NCBI RefSeq assembly: GCF_043641665.1
Contig: NC_092184.1
Span: 2,711,608 to 2,775,607 of the forward strand
Length of the DNA: 64,000 bases
DNA from: Enoplosus armatus
Taxonomy: Eukaryota > Chordata > Actinopteri > Centrarchiformes > Enoplosidae
Direction: 5' to 3'
Position 1 is the stretch's first letter. Each line of letters opens with the position of its first letter. Position numbers and translations under genes: made by a program. Shown piece by piece: positions 29,377-62,176 of the stretch. The notes beneath the pieces are model-generated. The model had not been told where the DNA came from. It searched no databases and saw nothing but the letters and a program-made list of their open reading frames with translations.

Positions 29377-31336
29377 ATTGAGGGGGGTTTATCTGCATCC
29401 TCTGCAACAGGAAACGCCAGTTTCAGAGAGCTGTGACCTTGATTTAGAGAAAGACCAGCAGTGTTTGGTGTTATGTCTGTCGGCCTGTGGTGTGAGTTTC
29501 AGTTTAATGAGCTGGTTATCAGTTTTCATACTTCTCATTTCTGAGTATAAAGTCATATTTTCCATCACTGCATGCAGCAGCGTGTGCCGCTGCGCTGGTA
29601 CCCACCTGAGTACTTCAAGAACAACTATTACAGCTTCAAGGGAGACGTGTGGGCATTTGGCATCGTGCTGTGGGAGATGCAGACATTTGGTAAGTTTGTG
29701 GCTCAGGCAATAACAGATATGACATGTGGCACAAAATGATTCAATGAAAACCTGCCTCCCTAAAATAAAATGTCATTAGTTCCCGGGGGAAACGAGAAGC
29801 TGGGCAAATAAAATAATACAGCATATTGGTGTGATGCTGGTGATCGTGATGATGGCCACAGTATGGTGATGACATACATGGATGACAAAAAAACACCATA
29901 GTACATTTTAACACAGCCGGCAACTGAAGACCTCGAGTAGCAAATCATAACTGCTTTGATGGATACAAAAGGTTTGTGCCACCCAGGAATATTTCTCATA
30001 TGTGGCATCTGTCTTGAACAAATATTTCATTTTCAGGCACACTGCCATACCCGAACCTGGAGGCATCAGAGGCAGTGGTGTACCACATCTGTATTGGTCA
30101 TAAGAACACAAACCCCGAAGGCTGCAGACCAGAGATGTAAGTGAAAACTGACAATTATACATAGCATTTTTGTCTCGTTTACTCTTCGAAAGCTACATTT
30201 GACAAGCGTTTTTTTTGGCTGCTCTTGTGCGGTTTATGTACACTAAAAGCATTATCTGCTAATCTACACCTCCTTGTTTAACTGATCAGTTTTTTTGAGC
30301 ACCATATTTATTCTGTAGTATTCAGTATTGTAAAATTGAACATAACTGCGAGTGCTGGTTCAGCTAAAGGTTAAGTCTGGGAGATATCAGAGGTGGATCT
30401 CATGACTGGCCCGCATCAGATGTCGATTAAAACAGTGTCGACCCAAATCCCTCAGTCTTAAATCCGGTGTCTGATTCTGAGTAAGTTTCGACCCCAGTCG
30501 TAGTGTTATATCAGCACTGTGAAATTCTTATTGTAACATTTTCAGTGGTAAGTATCACACGATCAACCTCTTCGATGTCTAAACCCCATAGACTTCATAT
30601 CATGCAAGACTGTTGGCAGGAGCCGTACACTCTGAGACCCTCATTCACAGACGTTGTCCGCGTGCTGGAGAACATCATTGAGAACGATGCGGTAAGGAAC
30701 AGCTGGCTACACCATTTTTTTAGAAAAGGTTTAGGTCCTTTCCTTTATCATTTGTAAAAATGAACAAAGCCAACATCGTGAGACCTTAATGGTGCCAAAA
30801 CTCTCGGCCGTACGTGTCTGAAATTAGGCTGCAGGATTAAAGTCATATTATGCGATACGCCTTATTTTCAGATATTCCAGGAAAGATTTAGAGCATTTTC
30901 CTACGTCTGTCCGTCTTAAACACTCGCCGCTGGGATGTTTCTAATGAGATGACTTATGTCTATTTAACAGTGCGGATGAGCTTCTGTAGGCAGGACACGT
31001 TTTTTTGTGTGTGTGTTATTTATTTGGCCATTCAAATGTACCTACAAACAACTAAATGTCAGACCCATCACTTCCTGTGTCTGAATGGATTTCTATAAGG
31101 AAAGACCCACCAGATAACAAGCATTTGGAACAGAGAGTGCAAATGAACTGCTTAGATGTTACGTGACAGTTTTGTTACTGCAGCTGGACAAACAGTAGAG
31201 TCGCAAGTGAAGGTTTTTATGGAAACGTCCTTTGGGTTATTTATACGCTTTTTTCCTTTGGCCTCTTTTGTTGCAGGATTATGTGGATGTTGAGAGTCCG
31301 CAGCTTTTGGTGAAAGATGAGGCCGAATATCATTAG
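24976..31336 (+). CDS. STYK1-like single-pass membrane tyrosine-kinase-like protein
   Basis: Exons: 24976-25033, 25119-25212, 25692-25911, 26257-26395, 28005-28103, 28241-28401, 28538-28675, 29578-29689, 30037-30136, 30592-30691, 31277-31336. They join in frame to 426 residues; human STYK1 is about 422. Order: a short outer N-terminus with one N-glycosylation site (N4-S-T), a membrane helix at about 26-49 (LAYVLIGALSFTIVAFALLG), a basic stop-transfer, an acidic stretch (EEDEEEDEE, about 85-93), and a kinase domain at about 133-405. Visible motifs: glycine loop GKEGVFYQA, beta-3 Lys166 (FTCKISKE), alpha-C Glu in EVSIMRKL, catalytic loop HCDLALRN (Asp262), EFG (281-283) in place of DFG, PPE for APE, DVWAFGIVLWE. 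No tyrosine lies between EFG and VPLRW. Size, topology and a DFG defect resemble STYK1/NOK and invertebrate SuRTK106-like proteins. I give no symbol because orthology is unproved. Catalytic activity is doubtful. Confidence 0.85.
25119..25212 (+). CDS. Transmembrane exon of the kinase-like gene
   Basis: Encodes GRPRDPLAYVLIGALSFTIV and AFALLGVVCLRK, a single hydrophobic helix of about 24 residues followed by Arg-Lys. No signal peptide is visible before it, so type III (signal-anchor, N-out) topology is likely. Confidence 0.85.
25213..25691 (+). other. Intron of the kinase-like gene
   Basis: 479 bp with a poly(C) run at about 25622-25633. No other feature. Confidence 0.8.
26868..26925. repeat. 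29-bp tandem duplication, two perfect units
   Basis: Unit 26868-26896 is repeated exactly at 26897-26925. Each unit itself contains two ACTCAAGTT words. Confidence 0.9.
26965..27007. mobile_element. Non-LTR retrotransposon or SINE 3'-tail-like segment
   Basis: GGCGCTATATAAATG followed by an ATT-repeat tail, the same word as at 41215-41232. Such 3' tails are frequent in teleost LINE/SINE elements. Body absent. Confidence 0.5.
27260..27340. repeat. Dispersed repeat fragment, second copy
   Basis: CTCTGCTGCCCCTAGTGGCC and CAGTTATTGCAGGTTTAA, shared with 12160-12212. Confidence 0.5.
28192..28218. repeat. (CT)n tract before kinase exon
   Basis: About 14 CT units about 20 bases upstream of the acceptor CCACCAG at 28234-28240. 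Probably part of the polypyrimidine tract. Confidence 0.9.
28459..28498. repeat. (AC)n microsatellite
   Basis: About 20 AC units in the 136-bp intron before the HCD exon. Confidence 0.95.
28538..28675 (+). CDS. Catalytic-loop and EFG exon of the kinase-like gene
   Basis: Encodes IVHCDLALRNIMVNKFPWEV, KVAEFGLARDLTRMTSRRSS and RWRNPR. HCD replaces HRD and EFG replaces DFG. The activation segment is Arg/Ser-rich and lacks tyrosine. (AC)n tracts lie on both sides. Confidence 0.92.
28676..29577 (+). other. Intron of the kinase-like gene
   Basis: 902 bp with (AC)n at 28690-28722 and (TG)n at about 29339-29372. No repeat family or gene was recognised. Confidence 0.8.
29576..29580 (+). promoter_or_regulatory. 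Tandem NAGNAG acceptor (CAGCAG) in the kinase-like gene
   Basis: ATGCAGCAG|CGTGTG. Exon start 29578 keeps one extra Gln just before RVPLRWYPPE; start 29581 removes it. Both are in frame, at the end of the activation segment. Confidence 0.65.
29690..30591 (+). other. Two introns of the kinase-like gene flanking exon 30037-30136
   Basis: 347 bp and 455 bp of AT-rich DNA with no recognised elements. The exon between them encodes GTLPYPNLEASEAVVYHICI and GHKNTNPEGCRPE. The second intron ends in a weak acceptor (CCCCATAG at 30584-30591), chosen because it alone restores the frame into LHIMQDCWQEPYTLRPSF. Confidence 0.75.
30692..31276 (+). other. Last intron of the kinase-like gene
   Basis: 585 bp, AT-rich. 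Nothing was recognised. Confidence 0.8.
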
Positions 31337-31802
31337 GCTAAATGTCTGTGAGCGTCCAGCGTCACCTTGGAAGAAAATCGCATCTAAGTAAATGTCACCA
31401 AGGCATCAGATCAGGCAGTTTTCTGCACAGTTTGTGCTGCATTTAAAACAATACACAACTTTTCGGGCTGCGTTTATCTGCTTGGGGGCAGCCTTTCAAG
31501 TGCTGTCTGAAATATTGCAACTGTGAGATGATGAAACATGACCAACCCAACGGAGAGCAAAAATAAAAACATCTGGGAAGTTGTGTGATGTCACTTGGAT
31601 GGTAAAAGGGATGTTCTCGTTTGGCACTGTGAAAAATGTGTCATGTTCTATGTTTCTACCGTAACTTTGGTTTTCTTTTTCTTTTTCTTTTTTATCCATC
31701 CCATTATGATAAAACATTAATTTTACGTGCTGTATACATTATCTGCTTTTCCACTGGACTTCTGTAGAACATATTCTATACATGTGAACTTTCTAAAATA
31801 AA
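31337..31802 (+). terminator. 3' UTR of the kinase-like gene ending in AATAAA
   Basis: Non-coding after TAG (31334-31336). AATAAA is at 31797-31802, with T-rich sequence from 31815. A second AATAAA at 31936-31941 could extend the transcript. TMEM97 starts within 0.6 kb. Confidence 0.65.
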
Positions 31803-31941
31803 TCTCTTGTGTTGTCTTATTTATTATTACTATTTTTTCATTACCTACTTTCATAGTCACATTCAAGGTTTTTGTCACACTTTAGTATCGATCTTCAAAT
31901 TATATAATTTCCTTTTTTTCCCCCCTTAAAACTTGAATAAA

Positions 31942-32386
31942 CCAAGAACATATAGAACACACTGGCAGCACATTATAGATGTTTTCTTTTCTTTTTTTAG
32001 CAACGTTTTATCAGCATAACAGAAATGACAGTTGAAGATGATTTAAACATGTATAACAAGTGCATACACAGATAATAGTGAGAAGAAAACAGGATAACTA
32101 ACTAAATAAATATCACCAAAAAAATTTTTTTTCCCCCATGACATAATATTTACGTGCAAAACTGTGTGTATGAGCATTTCCGACACTTTCGAGGAGCACC
32201 TAAAGCAGCGTGTCCGACGCCTTCTCCCGTGTGGGATGAATGGTGCGTTCAGGAACGCCCCCCCATCTCCCCCATGTGAGCCAATGGGATCCATCCTGGG
32301 AACACGCGTTTCTACGACACGCTACTGCTGCGAACTCGGTTCCCGTTTCCAAATCTCGTCATTTGCACTGAACGTACGTAAGAGGG
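31942..32386 (+). promoter_or_regulatory. TMEM97: TMEM97 promoter and 5' UTR region
   Basis: About 450 bp separate the last polyA signal of the kinase-like gene from the TMEM97 ATG, so the promoter must lie here. Sequence from about 32190 is more GC-rich, with several CpG. No TATA box or sterol-response element was recognised by eye. Confidence 0.4.
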
Positions 32387-33632
32387 ATGATGGCTGTCCG
32401 TGTGTTGGAAGTCTTCTTCTTCTTCTATTTCGCCTCTCACATTCCCATCACATTATTCATTGACTTGCAGGCTCTGCTACCCGGACGTGTGTACCCTCAG
32501 CCGGTAAGTGTCAGCGGGCTACCAGGAGGAAGCAGAAAGTTGCAGCAACAAGTTACAGAGTTTACAACCAGCCGTTTTGTGGTAATAAGACGACTCGCAC
32601 TCTTTCTCTCTCTTTCTCTCTCTCCTTTCCACCAGCTGAAAGATCTCCTGGGGTGGTATGCGGAGGAGTTCAAAGACCCCATGGTGCTGGATCCTCCGGA
32701 GTGGTTCAAGTCTTTCATTTTCTGCGAGGCACTGCTTCAAACTCCCTTCTTTCCCATTGCAGCCTACGCTTTCCTAAAAGGTCAGTCGGCGCAGACCGTG
32801 CCTTTTTTTCTCGTTTAGTGCGACCCATTGTTGAATTCGGCACAGGCTGCATTCACCCAGACTACTGAAATAACGGAGACTTGTTGAAAGATTAGCTCTT
32901 AAAATGTCATATTTTTTTTTTTTTAAGCCTACTTTCGCCGTTAAACCAGTCCGCGTTAAACAGACAGTTTCACTAATGGTGTTCGGCGTGTCGTCTCTAT
33001 GCGGTGGAGAGACTGGACGGCGCACGGGTTATCCCGGGTAGAAGTTAGCTCAAACCTGACCCCTGTTGGATTTTTGCTATTTTAACAGAAGAAAACGAGT
33101 ACGGTTGTGGGAAGAGGTGAACGAAATGCCAATTCAATTGTGGGGAAATCTAATTAAATGTGTGATTTTATTATGTATGTTTTCACTTAGTAATGCAGAC
33201 AGTTTTGACTGTATTGGTTGAGATGTCCTTCCCACACAGCATTGGAAAAATTAACATCCCTTTCAAGAAACATTGTCTGGATAACACAAATTCTGAACTC
33301 CTTCCAGCAGCTTGGTGCATCTTTTGGTCACTCAGTGTGTGTTTCTCGTTATTTCAGGTGGTTGTAAGTGGATCAGGACTCCTGCCATCGTGTATTCCAC
33401 ACATGTGGCCACCACGCTGGTCCCGATCCTGGCTCACGTCCTCTTCTATCAGTTCCCCGTGAAACCCCACCCTGGTCCGCAGACCCCGCAGGAGCGCTGG
33501 CTGCTGGTCTCCATATATGCCCCGTACCTGCTGGTGCCTGTGCTTCTGCTCCTCACCATGCTGCTGTCCTCCACATACAACTCCACCTCCAAGTCCGGAC
33601 ACACCTCAGCCAAAGCCAAGAAGAAGAACTGA
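32387..33632 (+). CDS. TMEM97: Sigma intracellular receptor 2 / transmembrane protein 97
   Basis: ER/lysosomal EXPERA-domain four-helix membrane protein (sigma-2 receptor, MAC30) that binds sterols and affects NPC1 and cholesterol traffic. Exons 32387-32503, 32636-32780 and 33358-33632 join in frame to 178 residues; human has 176. Conserved segments: [77 protein letters not shown] and [19 protein letters not shown]. The acidic residues of the ligand pocket in the family (Asp of FIDLQ, Asp of FKDP, Glu of FCE) are present. The C-terminus KAKKKN is a basic, ER-retrieval-like tail. Two adjacent ATGs (32387 and 32390) could start translation; the second has the better +4 G. It follows the kinase-like gene closely on the same strand. 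Confidence 0.96.
32781..33357 (+). other. TMEM97: TMEM97 second intron
   Basis: 577 bp, donor GTCAGT, acceptor TTTCAG. A 12-base poly(T) lies near 32912. Nothing else was recognised. Confidence 0.85.
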
Positions 33633-33888
33633 CTCCATAACCAGACCACAGCTATCTAATTTACTCTGATTTTGGGGACATCTACATTTCTGATTGTACC
33701 ATTTGTATGTGATATACACATCCGTGAGAGGCTGTGTGAGTCACGCTGCATAACACTATTATTACAGGGAAATTACTATCGTTGAACAAGGAAGAATGAG
33801 CACTTTTAATGTTACTCTTTAAAAGTAAACATGTTTGTTGAACATGTCTTGTGTTTTTATCAGTACTAAAGTGACATTTATTTATATT

Positions 33889-33920
<32 letters not shown>
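33633..33920 (+). other. TMEM97: TMEM97 3' UTR region
   Basis: Non-coding after TGA, becoming very AT-rich with (TA)n at 33894-33920. No AATAAA is present in sense orientation, so the polyA site is not assigned. Confidence 0.5.
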
Positions 33921-33924
<4 letters not shown>

Positions 33925-34020
33925 TTTTAGACTTTATTTGATAGAACACAGTAGGGACAGCAAATGAGGAGAGCGAGGGGGCAAATGACATGCATCCCTA
34001 GATGGACTCGAACCGGGGTT
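33921..34020 (-). mobile_element. tRNA-derived SINE fragment (minus strand)
   Basis: Read on the minus strand, 34020-34000 contains a perfect RNA polymerase III B box GGTTCGAGTCC. It is followed by ATGCATGTCATTTGCCCCCT, a C/T-rich body and a 3' tail ATCAAATAAAGTC at about 33943-33931. I recognise the body as a common percomorph SINE. The A-box end is missing, so the copy is 5'-truncated. It abuts the (TA)n tract. Confidence 0.65.
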
Positions 34021-36950
34021 AGAATTGTTTACCTTGTTTCTACGCAGCTTACGTTGCACAAAATTACATCAGAACTTCATTTTCAAAGCTGTGAGTGCTG
34101 TTTTGTGACTGTTTGTTTTTAGAAAGGAAAAGAAAGGAAAAGAAGGTTAGCATTACAAATTTGGGAAATACAGAAGTGCATGGAACAATCCACGCAACAA
34201 GCAAAGGAAACCAACAAATAAGCAACAAATAGAAATAAGAGAACAAACGTGGAATGAAAAGGCACAATCCTGATACGAGAAAATACGTAGTGCTATAGTG
34301 TTATTGTTTGTGATGGTCGGGTAACATATTGTAGGCCTACCACAAGTCTCTGAAGTGAATTGCATGTGGGACTGAACAGTACATTCTGTTCAACATGACA
34401 ATATAACTAAGCACAGCACAGCACAGACACCATTATAAAGTCTGTGAGTGATCTCTTACCGAGATGAGTCACCTCGAAAGGGAGGAGGGGGAACAACTTG
34501 TGGCTAAGTGTTCTGAGATCAGCTTGTTCCTGAATGTCAGCGACACAAAAAAAAAAGAACCCCACTGTTGTCTTCAGAAAACAGTGCGCCCTCCGTGAAT
34601 ATTAGCGGTGTAGCTGCTTCAAGTTCCTGAACACACACACACACACACATTACCGAGGACCTGAAACTGTCTATTAACACATCTTTAGTAAAAGAAGTCA
34701 CAGCAGGCGCGTTGTCTACACTTTCTAAGAAGGTTTGATATCGGTTAAGCTGTCACCAGGGGGTGTAGGAGGTGCCCACACAGACTACTGTACATAACAA
34801 CGGTATAGAAACTGCACTGCACTGGAAAGCAGTGCGTAATTAAAAATGTACTCCCGCAATTTACTGTTCCACTTTTAAAAAGTTGAGTCATTGTCATGCC
34901 CCAAGAGCACTGGATCCTGCATTTCAATAACGCAATAACTTTGTGAATTAGACCCTCCCTGCCTGGCAAACATCCATGTCTTTCAAAGTGTTATGCCCAC
35001 AGTTCATAACAGACTTTCTTGAAATGGGTGGAGGACCCCTTTTTACGTACACCCAGCACAACACTGGTTCCCCACACTGCCACCAATCTTAGATATCTAT
35101 CACAAATGCTGCAACAAAAAAAAAATGCCTGCAGTGAGATGGATTAATTACACACACCACTGCAACACGCTGTGGGTTCCTGAACTGCCTTCACACTCTG
35201 ATTTGTCGCACATTATTATTGCATTTAACACTGTTGTTTGTCCTCCATATACAGTACAATACACTGAGGTGCAGTTATTGGTACACCTGCACACAATATA
35301 ATACAATCCGATACAAAGGTTGTGGAATAAATTGACTAACGCTAAGACTGACATGTGCTACATTTCAGTAAAAGCTCAACAGCCCCAGTTCATCAGTTCA
35401 TCTAGTCTCCTGCCTGTTATCCGCAGGCTAATGTCTCGTCTCAACGTGTGCTCACAAAATAATAAAACTCCGGTATCAATTTTTCACGACTGAGATATAG
35501 TGTGCCGTAAGTCCGTTGCATAGACTGCTGGTTTAAACAATTACAAAAGCACTGGCTTATGAGAGGGGGTAATAAAAAGAAGATCAGATGATAAAATGAA
35601 AAAGAATAAAAACGAGTACAAAAGAGCTAGCTGCTCGTGAACATGACTTCTTGACTTAAACTCAGTAAACTTTTATCTCCTCTGTTAGGTCACCCCAGAG
35701 TCTGTGGGTCCTGTAGGCAGTGCCTCGTTCACCTTTGTTCCTCGGAGACTTTGGAACAAGAGTACAGGAGAAGAATTCTGCAGGAGACATACTGAGCCCT
35801 TCATGTACTGGGTATCAAACCTCAATACAGTCTGTGAGTGTCAAGTATCAGAAGTTGCTATTGAGTGCTTTGTCAGATTAGTGCTTAATGCTCAGTATTG
35901 TTTACTGATTCTTTGATCAGATGTGTCCTGATGAATGAATCAGGAAAGCTCTCCAACTAGTTTGATATGATATGTTCCCCAAAGTTAGATATTTTATGGA
36001 CGACCACATCGATACCAAGCCCTTATTCTTTGTTTGGCTTGAAAGCAGTCAGTCAAAGTATATATCTGAACATACTGGAATCAGCCTGTAAAATACAAAC
36101 CATAATAGGTTTTAATTGAAGAATGCAACTCCCCATGTTTCCTAAAGCCCATAAGTCATAGACAGAAAGACTAACCTGACCTCGGTGTCCTTAGTCTACA
36201 GACCTGTTTATTTATGTAGCTAGTCATGTGGACCACAGGTCAGGTTTTGTTAAAAATGTCAGGGGGGCTTGAAGACTGAAGTGTACTAGTAGTTATGTTT
36301 TTCAACCACCAGAGGGTGCACACTGTAGGCTAAGGTAAGCAATAGCATGCTTTCCTGTTTCCCCCATACAACATGTTTCTTTTTTATGATACATGTTCTC
36401 TTTTGTCAGGAAAGTGAATTTTCCCTGGTTCACAAAATATGTTGTCACCATTGAACCACAGCCTGGGTGTGCTTAAACTGATATATATATATCTGCAAAA
36501 CGTATATTTAAAAAAGTTATAATACAGTAGTAAATATGATTACATTATACAACTCAGATGTTCTCAGATGCTTTCATGTAATATGTAACCCATGTCACTC
36601 ATTTACCTCTCATCAACTCCTGGGGAGCCTATTAATTAAGACACTTTTGCACACACACTTCAAATGAATTTGAATGAATTCCAAAAAATGCACATAAATG
36701 AAAAATAATGTTGTTAATGCGCTCTAAATAGTCAGGTTAGTGCGCATACTATAAAAAAAACCCCCGACTATTTTCAAGCCTCAAAGCCTCAGTAGACGGA
36801 CTAACCCTCTCAGCGGAAGGAACTGCCTAAAGCTGGCGTCCGCGGAAGGATAGCCTATAAAGCAGAAACACGACAGTGGCTTCCAGTATTGTTTAAGGCA
36901 ACGGCAGGAGGAGAGGACCTGCCGTCTGTTGTGACGTGACAGCGCTGCAC
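34021..36950. other. Intergenic TMEM97 to ULK2
   Basis: AT-rich, with an (AC)n at about 34629-34650 and an (AT)n near 36481-36491. At 35713-35766 a frame reads SASFTFVPRRLWNKST, resembling the SFSFVAPRLWN motif near the end of some teleost LINE ORF2 proteins. No gene was recognised. Confidence 0.65.
35690..35920 (+). mobile_element. Possible LINE ORF2 remnant
   Basis: A short frame with SASFTFVPRRLWNKSTGEEF resembles the C-terminal RLWN-type motif of non-LTR reverse transcriptase proteins. No upstream RT motifs are seen. Weak. Confidence 0.25.
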
Positions 36951-37397
36951 AGTGATTAAAAGCTGTACAGTTCATGTTAGCGTGTTAACGCACCGTTGCG
37001 TAACGTGGAAGTCAATTTAAATGAACGGCGACAGCTTCTGCCCGTGCAGACGTTAGCTGTTCTGTCAGACTTGGCGACGGAGGAGACAACGAAGTGTTCC
37101 TTCTGTGTCACACGGATAAAAATTCATGTTCACCGGGGGAAACGGCAGTGTTTTTCCGGGAGGAGAGGAGTGTGTCCTGTGGACTCGGACGTCTTGCCGA
37201 AGAAAACCGAGAACAAGGACTGACTGACGCCTTCAGATAAACAACAGTCCCGTGTTGACATTTGTGTTGCATCCTTCAGATTTGTATGCTAACATTGACT
37301 GTGGACTAGCTCGCCGATGTCGGCTAGCTTTATAGGTCGCTACAACGTGTATGTTTTAGATAGAAGCAGGGGAAATTAGTCAGTGTCACCAAACAAG
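36951..37397 (+). promoter_or_regulatory. ULK2: Probable ULK2 promoter and first 5' UTR exon
   Basis: CpG content rises from about 36780. A good donor AACAAG|GTAACG lies at 37397/37398. An acceptor TTTTCTCCAG ends at 37914, giving a second exon 37915-38083 that contains the start codon. The transcription start is not determined. Confidence 0.45.
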
Positions 37398-37993
37398 GTA
37401 ACGTTATTTACGTATTATTGCTATCGTGTTTGCGGAGACCTGCTATGGGCAGCAGCTATGACGCTAGGTGTAGCCACAGGGTTATGTCACTGTCAGGCTA
37501 ACAGATAGCTTGCTGCCTGCAGCCGCTTTCAATCTTTGCATGGTCATGTCCAGCAGGGTTGGCATCATGTAGACTGTCCCTCCGAGCAGGTTAGGCGACT
37601 GGGGACACGCAGTGTGTTATCAGCCTCCTTGGGGAGTAATGCAAAGCTGGATTGCGGCTATCCAACTGGGTCAAAAGACTGACAGCTGGCACTGATACAG
37701 TTTAGCTCAGGATTGTTGCTAGCCATGCTCTAAGCCGTCTGCTCTGTGTGATATTACAAACATCCCAACCTACTTACGGGGCATGTAAGTGCACCATGTC
37801 CTGACTGCATCCCTTATTTATGCAATAAGGCACATCAGAGCAGAGACTTGTCATGAAATAAATCCGCAGCGCAAGAAGCACCATCACCAGGACTGAGTGG
37901 ATCATTTTCTCCAGGATTATTTTGTGAGTGGGAGAGCAAAATTCAAGGTTGTCCACCAGTGCCCAGCATCAGCTGGACCATCAGCCCATCACA

Positions 37994-61123
<23,130 letters not shown>

Positions 61124-61479
61124 GTGAGTACGATGCTATCTAAAAGAGACTTTGATGCCAAATTCTTTTCTTTTTTTTTTTGTAAATCCCTGGATGAGTC
61201 TTTTGAAGAGAGCTGAAACCGAAAGCCTCCACTGAACACTGCGCAGCAATATTGTACAGAAATACAAATGTTTTAAAAACACATGTCATGTCACAGACTG
61301 TTCTTGACAATCAGCGTGACTCCTAATGAATGCATGCTAAAAGCTATAAACAAAGAAGTATATTTCTAGAAAGAGAAATGAACGCTCTATAGGAACTCCG
61401 ATTCACTGAGCAATAAAGCTGTGGGGGGCATTAATGCATACACAAAAAAATGCAGATGGAATTAGAGGTATGGTTGGAC

Positions 61480-61700
61480 ATTTTGTGACAGCATAGCATA
61501 AAGACTGGAAATGGAGAAGCAGCTGGCCTGGTTTTATCCAAATGTAACAAAGTCTGCCTACCAGCACCTCTAAAGCTCACTTAATTACCACATCATATCT
61601 CGTTTGTTTGATCCAAACAAAAAACAAAGTGTAAAAATGAAAGATTGTGGGTTTTATGAGAGGTTATGTGCCAGACTATTTCATGTCCTGGAGCAGTGAC
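61480..61700. repeat. Teleost foldback-type repeat, copy 3 (left arm only)
   Basis: GCATAGCATAAAGACTGGAA, CTGCCTACCAGCACCTCTAA, AGCTCACTTAATTACCA and TCTCGTTTGTTTGATCC match the left arm and centre of copies 1 and 2. No right arm follows. Confidence 0.7.
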
Positions 61701-62116
61701 TTCCTGAAGTCTAAAAAGAAAAAGCTGTTGTTGCCAGCTTTGCTTGTTGATTTTGGTCATATATAAAATTACAAAGGGCATTTAAAGTGTCTGTAAAGCC
61801 TCTGTGAATGCTGCAGATACTGTAGAAAATGTAGCCCAGCGTCACTACTGATCAGACGCAGTTCATGGAATATGAACTGGGTGTTGACAAGAGTCAAGAG
61901 TGGGAAAAAAATAGGCTGACTATGCAATGGAAGTGTGACATGATGCTGTGAGTCAGATTGCATTTCACAGACTGCCTCGAGTTCACGTGTATGTGTGTAA
62001 GGTCGTCTATTCTTCATGTGTTTTTAATGCTGGCGAGGCTTCCTTTGTTTCTTCATGTCACTATTTCTGGCTCTCTGTCCACCAGCAAAATACCCTCCTC
62101 TCAGCTTCACACCAGA

Positions 62117-62120
<4 letters not shown>

Positions 62121-62154
<34 letters not shown>

Positions 62155-62176
62155 ACACACACTCACACACACACTC
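62121..62176. repeat. Interrupted (AC)n microsatellite
   Basis: AC units interrupted by CTC words, in the last ULK2 intron of the window. Confidence 0.93.

Noticed and set aside
30137..30591. Alternative acceptor TTTCAG at about 30540-30545 for the kinase exon
   Set aside because: It would put stops in the kinase frame (SMSKP... frame differs). CCCCATAG at 30584-30591 restores PEILHIMQDCW, as expected for the alpha-H region.
24976..31336. Assigning the kinase to FGFR, FES or another active tyrosine kinase family
   Set aside because: No Ig, SH2 or other extra domains are present. Length, single helix and the altered DFG fit the STYK1 type better, but orthology is not proven, so no symbol is given.
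37928..37993. In-frame 22-codon extension upstream of the ULK2 ATG
   Set aside because: It begins with GTG and has no similarity to ULK N-termini. [10 protein letters not shown] at 37994 matches the family start.
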